Shown one piece after another: positions 59,113 through 64,000 of a DNA stretch of 64,000 nt. The stretch is from Mycobacterium shigaense (lineage in GTDB: Bacteria > Actinomycetota > Actinomycetes > Mycobacteriales > Mycobacteriaceae). The DNA lies in contig NZ_AP018164.1 in the NCBI RefSeq assembly GCF_002356315.1, positions 2,356,001 to 2,420,000 on the forward strand, in the 5' to 3' direction. The notes below the pieces were generated by a model, which was given only the letters and a program-made list of their open reading frames with translations, did not search any database and was not told the origin of the DNA. Position 1 is the first letter of the stretch, and each line of letters opens with the position of its first letter. The translations under genes were made by a program, and so were the position numbers.

Positions 59113-60745
59113 GGCGCTGTTCTCGACAATCGATTCCGCTGGGCAGGTGGTGGGTAGCCACCACGACGGTCCGGTCCCTGGACATCAATCCGGCGCCCTG
59201 GCCCAACAGATCACGCAGGATCTGCTCGGCGTCGCTCGCGTCGAGGTGCTCGGTCGGCTCGTCGAGCAGCACCACGCGAGCGGGGGAGATGACCGCCCTG
59301 GCCAACAGCAGGCGGCGGCGTTGGCCCGCCGAGACCGCTTGCGCGCCGCCCGCCAGCACCGTGGACAGACCGTCGGGCAGGCCGGCGAGCCACGGGCCGA
59401 GACCGACGGCGTCCAGGGCGGCGGTCAGTCCGTCGTCGTCGCAGTCGCCGCGCGCGACCAGGAGGTTGTCCCGGAGCGTGGTCGCAAAGACGTGTGCGTC
59501 CTCGGCGAAAAAGCCGACAGCCCGGTGCAATTCGTCGTCGTCGAACTCGTCGAGCTGGTGTCCATCGAGCAGCACCCGCCCGTCCAACGGCGCCACCAAT
59601 CCGGCCAGCGTCATCAGCAGGGTCGTCTTACCCGAGCCGCTGGTCCCGGTGACCACCAGCCGGGACCCCGGTTCGAGGTCCAGCTGCACGCGGTGCGACG
59701 GCCTCGCCGGGTGCCCCGCGCACACGTCGGCGGTCAATCGGCCCGCCATCCCGATCGGTCGAGTCGACAGCGGCCTCGGCGTATCGGCCGCGCGCTGCGG
59801 GATCAGGTCGAGCAAGCGGCGCGCCGCGATCCGTGAGCGCACCAACTGCACGGCCGCCGCCGGTAGCGGGGTGATCGCCTCGAATGCCGAGAGCGGCAAC
59901 AGCATCAGGACGGCCAGCGTGGTGGGCGCGACCGTGGGTGCCAACGTGATCCCGGCCACCACCGCGCCGAGCACGCTAACCCCGATCGCCGCGGTGGGCA
60001 TCGCCTCGGCCGCCGCGGCCGGCCTGGCGGCGGCGTCCAGTGCGTCGCTCCACGCGTGCTGCCGTCGTCGCGATTCGGCGATGACGCCGGGCAGCGTGCC
60101 CGCGACCCGAAGCTCCGGCGCGTGCTCGAGCGCCAGCATGGCCGAGATGTCGCGATCGGAATGGTGTTGGCGGGCAAGTTCTTCCTGCGCCGCGGCCGCC
60201 TTGCCGGCGAGCCAGGGTGCCGCGACCCCGGCCAACAGCAGGCAGGCCGCCAGCACCACGCCGGCGGGAACCGAAATGGCGGCGACGGTCAGTGTCGCGG
60301 CCAGCGCCAGCACGGCCGCGACACCGATGGGTACCACGGCGCGCACCAGCACCTCGGCCAGTTCGTCGACATCGGTACCCACGCGCGCCACCAGTTCGCC
60401 GCTGTGCAGCCGGACCGCGGCGGTCGCGGGGCCGTGGGCCAGTCGCCGATAGATCTGCACCCGCCCGTTGCCGGCCGCGCGCAGTGCGGTGTCGTGGGTG
60501 GCCAGCCGCTCGCAGTAGTGCAGGACGGCGCGCGAGATTGCGAAGGTGCGGACCGCGACGACCGCGACGGACAGATCCAGCACGGGCGGCATCTGCCAGG
60601 CCCGCGTGATCAGCCACGCCGAAAGTCCGGCCAGCGCCAGCGCACTGCCCAGCGACAACACCCCCAGAGCGATGGCCGCCAGGACGCGAGACAGTCGCGG
60701 GCGCAGCAGGCTGGCGGCCAGGCGGAGCGGATCAGACCGGTGCAT
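59045..60745 (-). CDS. cydC: Thiol reductant ABC exporter subunit CydC
   Basis: A 566-residue half-transporter that, with CydD, exports cysteine/glutathione-type thiols and is required to assemble cytochrome bd. An exporter membrane domain (about 10-300, six helices) is followed by the ATPase: Walker A GTSGSGKTT (about 380-388), signature VSAGQRRRLLLAR, Walker B VVLLDEPTEHLD and switch His in ATHHLP. ATG 60743-60745 (MHRSDP) overlaps the cydD stop by 14 bases. The C-terminal 25 residues past the switch are an extra tail that crosses into the LLM gene on the other strand. Confidence 0.92.
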   Translation of the reverse strand: MHRSDPLRLAASLLRPRLSRVLAAIALGVLSLGSALALAGLSAWLITRAWQMPPVLDLSVAVVAVRTFAISRAVLHYCERLATHDTALRAAGNGRVQIYRRLAHGPATAAVRLHSGELVARVGTDVDELAEVLVRAVVPIGVAAVLALAATLTVAAISVPAGVVLAACLLLAGVAAPWLAGKAAAAQEELARQHHSDRDISAMLALEHAPELRVAGTLPGVIAESRRRQHAWSDALDAAARPAAAAEAMPTAAIGVSVLGAVVAGITLAPTVAPTTLAVLMLLPLSAFEAITPLPAAAVQLVRSRIAARRLLDLIPQRAADTPRPLSTRPIGMAGRLTADVCAGHPARPSHRVQLDLEPGSRLVVTGTSGSGKTTLLMTLAGLVAPLDGRVLLDGHQLDEFDDDELHRAVGFFAEDAHVFATTLRDNLLVARGDCDDDGLTAALDAVGLGPWLAGLPDGLSTVLAGGAQAVSAGQRRRLLLARAVISPARVVLLDEPTEHLDASDAEQILRDLLGQGAGLMSRDRTVVVATHHLPSGIDCREQRLTARRPLPRALLGQPIPSGPPG

Positions 60746-62405
60746 AGCGCGCCCGATTGTCCGAGGCCACTTCGACGACGCGGTCACCGATGGCCAGCAC
60801 GGGTTCCCGGTGGCCGACCATCACCACGGTCGCGCCGGCGCGGGCGCGCTCGACGATGGCGCGGAGCGCCCGCTCCTCGGTCGCGGCGTCCAGGTGCGCG
60901 GTGGGTTCGTCGAGTAGCAGCACTGCGGCCCTCGACCCGAGCGCTCGGGCCAGTCCCAGCCGTTGCCGCTGTCCCAGTGACAAGCCAACGCCTCCGCGTC
61001 CGAGCACGGTCTGCAGTCCGTCGGGCAGATCGGCCAACACGCTATCGAAACCCGCATCGGCGCAGGCCTTTTCGATGTCATCCAACGGACCGAACAATGT
61101 CAGGTTGTCCAGCACGGTCCCCGGAATCAGCACCGGGCGCTGCGGTAACCACGACAGTTGTCGCCACCAGACGGGCAGGTCCAGCTGCGTGACGTCGATG
61201 CCGGCCACACTGACCCGGCCCGACGACGGCACCGTCAGCCCGGCGATCGCCTGCAGAGCCGTGCTCTTGCCGGCGCCGTTTCGTCCGGTCAGCACGGTCA
61301 CCCGACCGGGTTCGAGAACCGCGGTGAGATCGCAGGGCGAATTACCTTCCCGCACGGCCACGTTGAGTTGCTCCAACCCGATCGCTGCACCCCGCGCCGC
61401 GACCGTTCGGATCCTGGCCCTGTCATCGGTCGGCTCGCCGATGAGCGCGAACGCCTTGTCCGCGGCGGTTCTGCCGTCCTGGGCGGCGTGGAACGCGACG
61501 CCGATGCGGCGCAACGGCCAGTACACGTCGGGGGCCAGCAGCAATACGGTGAGGCCGGCGGCCAGGGTCATCTCGCCGAACACCAGGCGCAGCCCGATGC
61601 TGACCGCGACCAGGGCCACGCCGAGCGTGGCCAGCAATTCGAGCACCAGCGCCGACAGAAAGGCGATGCGCAGCGTCGCCATCGCCGAACGCCGGTGCGC
61701 CGCAGCGAGTTCGGCGATGCGGTGTTCCGGTCCCGATGCGCGGCCCAGCGCGCGCAGGGTGGGGATACCGGCGATCAAATCCAGCAGCCGCCCCTGCAAG
61801 GTCGTCATGGCGGCCAGCGCGGCCGCGGACCGGTCGGCCGTCACCAGCCCGATCAGCACCATGAAGATGGGAATCAGGGGCAACGTGATCAGCACGACGA
61901 TCGTGGATCTCAGGTCGTAGCACGCGATGACAGCCACCGTGGCCGGCGTCAGTATGGCGGCCAGCAGCAAGGTGGGCAGATACCCGGTGAAATAGGGCCG
62001 CAGGTCATCGAGCCCGCGGGTGACCACCACCGCGGCCGCGTCACGCTGGGTCGCGAGTTCGTGGGGCTGGCGGGCGGTCACGGCATTCAGCACCTGATCG
62101 TTGAGATCGGCGATGATCGCGTTGGCGCCGCGCTGACCCGTTCGCGCCTGCAGCCACTGGGTCAACGTGCGGACAACCCACAGCGCCAACACAATTGACA
62201 GCGGCGCCAGCCAGCCGCGCAGGCTGCGCGCGGACGGGTCGGTGATGACGCGGGCGACGAGGCTCGCCAGCACCACCGCCGAGGCGATCGCAGACCCGGA
62301 GATGACCACCCCGCAACCCACCGCCACGGTCAGATACCGGCGCAGCGCCGACGATGCCCGCCACAGGCGCGGGTCCAGCGGAGCGCGCGAACTTGGTGCG
62401 CTCAG
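60732..62405 (-). CDS. cydD: Thiol reductant ABC exporter subunit CydD
   Basis: About 557 residues: six-helix exporter domain, then the ATPase with Walker A GRNGAGKST, signature LSLGQRQRLGLAR, Walker B VLLLDEPTAHLD and switch His in VGHRE. The partner of CydC. The start is uncertain. The homologous N-terminus (LDPRLW) begins just after the cydB stop, where only CTG 62403-62405 in a CTGA overlap is available; the nearest conventional start is TTG 62474, inside cydB. The open frame extends to 62792 but its first 120 residues are antisense-like shadow of cydB in another frame. Confidence 0.88.
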   Translation of the reverse strand: MSAPSSRAPLDPRLWRASSALRRYLTVAVGCGVVISGSAIASAVVLASLVARVITDPSARSLRGWLAPLSIVLALWVVRTLTQWLQARTGQRGANAIIADLNDQVLNAVTARQPHELATQRDAAAVVVTRGLDDLRPYFTGYLPTLLLAAILTPATVAVIACYDLRSTIVVLITLPLIPIFMVLIGLVTADRSAAALAAMTTLQGRLLDLIAGIPTLRALGRASGPEHRIAELAAAHRRSAMATLRIAFLSALVLELLATLGVALVAVSIGLRLVFGEMTLAAGLTVLLLAPDVYWPLRRIGVAFHAAQDGRTAADKAFALIGEPTDDRARIRTVAARGAAIGLEQLNVAVREGNSPCDLTAVLEPGRVTVLTGRNGAGKSTALQAIAGLTVPSSGRVSVAGIDVTQLDLPVWWRQLSWLPQRPVLIPGTVLDNLTLFGPLDDIEKACADAGFDSVLADLPDGLQTVLGRGGVGLSLGQRQRLGLARALGSRAAVLLLDEPTAHLDAATEERALRAIVERARAGATVVMVGHREPVLAIGDRVVEVASDNRARYAPV

Positions 62406-63442
62406 GACGGATGCCTCGCCAGCCCGATGGATGGCGGTATCTGCTCGGACGAGATCCGCTGCCGGAACACCCAATACGTCCAGGCCTGGTAGACCACCGT
62501 CAGCGGGGCGAGGAACACGGTCACCCACGTCATGATCTTGAGCGTGTACGGCGTCGAGGAGGCATTGTAGATGGTGACGTTCCACTGTGCGTTCAGCGTC
62601 GACGGCACCAGGTTCGGGTACAGCGAGCCGAACAACAAAATCACCACGGAAGCCACCACCACCGCGGTGCACAGGAACGCCCAGCCGTCGGAGGCGCGTC
62701 GCCACACCAACGCCACCGCCGCGAGCTGCGCGACCACCGCCGCACCCAGCACCAGCCAGGTCCAGTCCTTGCCGTGCGCAAGCTGCGTCCAAAGCCCAAA
62801 GGCGCCAACCAGTCCCGTCACCGGCAGGGAGAGCCGCACCGCCACGCGGTGGGAGTCGTCGCGGATCGGGCCGGAGGTCTTCAGCGCGACGAAGACCGCA
62901 CCGTAGAACAGGAACAGCCCGGCCGTCGCCACCCCGCCCAGCAGCGTGTACACGTTGAGCACGTCGCCGATCGACAGATGAATGTGGCCGCCGGCATCAA
63001 CCGGCAGTCCACGGACCAAGATCGCGAATGCCACGCCCCACAGCACCGCGGGCAACCAGGATCCGGCGGCAATGCCGAAGTCGGCCAACGTTCGCCATTT
63101 CGTGTCGTCGATCTTGCCGCGCCATTCGATCGCCACCGCGCGCACGATCATGCCGAACAGGATCGCCAGCAGCGGCAGGTACAGCGTGGAGAACACCGTC
63201 GCATACCAGCCGGGAAACGCGGCGAACATGCCCGCGCCGGCGGTGAGCAGCCAGACCTCGTTGCCGTCCCACACCGGGCCGATGGTGTTCAGCGCGGTCC
63301 GCCGGCGGTCCTCCGGGTCGCCGTTGCCGATGCGTCCCAGCGGTTCCATCAGCATGCCGACGCCGAAATCGAAGCCCTCCAGAATGAAGAAGCTGAGGAA
63401 CAGCACCGCGATCACACCGAACCACAACTCTTGAAGCCCCAC
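62402..63442 (-). CDS. cydB: Cytochrome bd ubiquinol/menaquinol oxidase subunit II CydB
   Basis: A 346-residue membrane subunit of the bd-type terminal oxidase with about nine helices. Family blocks: LQELWFGVIAVLFLSFFILEGFDFGVGML at the N-terminus, NTIGPVWDGNEVWLLTAGAGMFAAFPGWYA (about 52-81) and the C-terminal PLTVVYQAWTYWVFRQRI. The start is GTG 63440-63442 with AAAGGAG about 8 bases upstream. The bd oxidase supports respiration under low oxygen, nitric oxide, cyanide or bc1-aa3 inhibition. Lies 38 bases downstream of cydA. Confidence 0.95.
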   Translation of the reverse strand: MGLQELWFGVIAVLFLSFFILEGFDFGVGMLMEPLGRIGNGDPEDRRRTALNTIGPVWDGNEVWLLTAGAGMFAAFPGWYATVFSTLYLPLLAILFGMIVRAVAIEWRGKIDDTKWRTLADFGIAAGSWLPAVLWGVAFAILVRGLPVDAGGHIHLSIGDVLNVYTLLGGVATAGLFLFYGAVFVALKTSGPIRDDSHRVAVRLSLPVTGLVGAFGLWTQLAHGKDWTWLVLGAAVVAQLAAVALVWRRASDGWAFLCTAVVVASVVILLFGSLYPNLVPSTLNAQWNVTIYNASSTPYTLKIMTWVTVFLAPLTVVYQAWTYWVFRQRISSEQIPPSIGLARHPS

Positions 63443-63480
63443 GGCCTAGCTCCTTTCCGATCGGTTCGCGTCGCGCGTCA

Positions 63481-64000
63481 TCAGTAGGCGAACGACAGCG
63501 GTGCCACCTCGTCGTCGCCGGGTGTGGGCGGTGGGGCGGGTTCCGCGTCGTGCTCCTGGGGCCCCTCGGCGACGTAACGCTTGAGCAGCCAGAACCAGAT
63601 GACCGCCAGCACCGCGTAGACCGCGGTGAATGTCACCAACGAAACAACGACAATGCCGGGCGCGTGGTCCGAAACCCCCTGGGCGACGGTGAGCCGCACC
63701 TGCTGGTCACCGGTGGGGTTGGGGGCGACAATCCAGGGTTGGCGGCCCATTTCGGTGAACACCCAGCCGGCGCTGTTCGCCAAAAACGGTGTGGGAATGG
63801 TCAGTAGCGCCGCGAGTGAGAACCAGCGCTGAGTGGGGGTCCGGCCGCCGCGGGTCAGCCACAGCGTGGTCAGCGCGAAAAACACCGGGACCGCCAGTAG
63901 CCCGATCATCACGCGAAACGACCAGTAGGTGACGAACAGGTTGGGGCGGTAGTCATTTGGCCCGAACCTCTGCTCGTAGTCCTGTTGAATGTTGCGCACG
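63481..64000 (-). CDS. cydA: Cytochrome bd oxidase subunit I CydA, C-terminal part (5' truncated by window)
   Basis: The last 173 residues or so of the quinol-oxidising, heme-bearing subunit. Visible are two membrane helices with SFRVMIGLLAVPVFFALTTLWL, the conserved NSAGWVFTEMGRQPW motif (GRQPW near the b595/d heme side), a QGVSDHAPGI segment, a final helix LVTFTAVYAVLAVIWFWLLKRYV and a Pro/Glu-rich tail. The heme ligands and Q-loop lie beyond the window. First gene of cydA-cydB-cydD-cydC; the stop is TGA 63481-63483. Confidence 0.95.
   Translation of the reverse strand, partial: VRNIQQDYEQRFGPNDYRPNLFVTYWSFRVMIGLLAVPVFFALTTLWLTRGGRTPTQRWFSLAALLTIPTPFLANSAGWVFTEMGRQPWIVAPNPTGDQQVRLTVAQGVSDHAPGIVVVSLVTFTAVYAVLAVIWFWLLKRYVAEGPQEHDAEPAPPPTPGDDEVAPLSFAY

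Noticed and set aside
62475..62792. Extension of CydD to 686 residues
   Set aside because: The added residues lie within cydB in another frame on the same strand and are Gly/Arg/Ala-rich without similarity to CydD.

Overview
The window is chromosomal DNA from a Mycobacterium, most likely a slow-growing non-tuberculous species. The evidence is high G+C, GTG/TTG starts, ATGA/GTGA gene overlaps, and a gene order that follows the M. tuberculosis segment from dnaE1 (Rv1547) to cydA (Rv1623) almost step by step. It opens inside dnaE1 and closes inside cydA. I found no rRNA, tRNA, insertion sequence, prophage or CRISPR array. Gene names rest on remembered family and M. tuberculosis sequences, not on database searches.

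Layout. 1-9000: dnaE1 3' end, an LCM-type methyltransferase, plsB1, a Ddn-like protein, ilvA, a divergent PPOX/MocR pair and a beta-lactamase-fold serine hydrolase. 9060-15306 (minus): the treX-treY-treZ trehalose/glycogen operon. 15355-19271 (minus): an OafA-like acyltransferase, the non-catalytic NlpC/P60 protein RipD and a small membrane protein. 19334-29187: biotin genes bioA-bioF-bioD plus a 2H phosphoesterase, then bioB-bsaP-DUF2567. Between the two halves (22995-27105), where M. tuberculosis carries REP13E12/phiRv1 material, lies an opposite-strand set of membrane genes with a cupredoxin-like lipoprotein. 29215-34998: a lipase, then the NAD regulator nrtR divergent from nadA-nadB-nadC across a shared operator. 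35024-36581: an MDR dehydrogenase and a second Ddn-like protein. 36638-43004: hisD-hisC-hisB-hisH-priA-impA-hisF-hisI, with translational coupling throughout.

43010-45701 holds two minus-strand genes absent from this point in M. tuberculosis: an FAD oxidoreductase of the D-amino-acid oxidase family whose domain order is circularly permuted, and a receptor kinase whose outside domain looks like a TPM domain rather than PASTA repeats. 45778-54710: chaA, a bacterioferritin comigratory protein, and the trp cluster trpE-(membrane protein)-trpC-trpB-trpA running into lgt. The Lgt tail contains eight near-identical 93-bp tandem repeats. 54774-59112: TM2 and DUF2752 membrane proteins, pyk, tesB and an LLM oxidoreductase. 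59045-64000 (minus): cydA-cydB-cydD-cydC for cytochrome bd oxidase.

The window is mainly core metabolism (biotin, NAD, His, Trp, trehalose, bd oxidase). The least explained content is the permuted oxidase, the kinase-TPM fusion, the membrane/cupredoxin cluster, the Lgt repeat array, and several operator-like palindromes, of which the NrtR site with an embedded leaderless promoter is the clearest.
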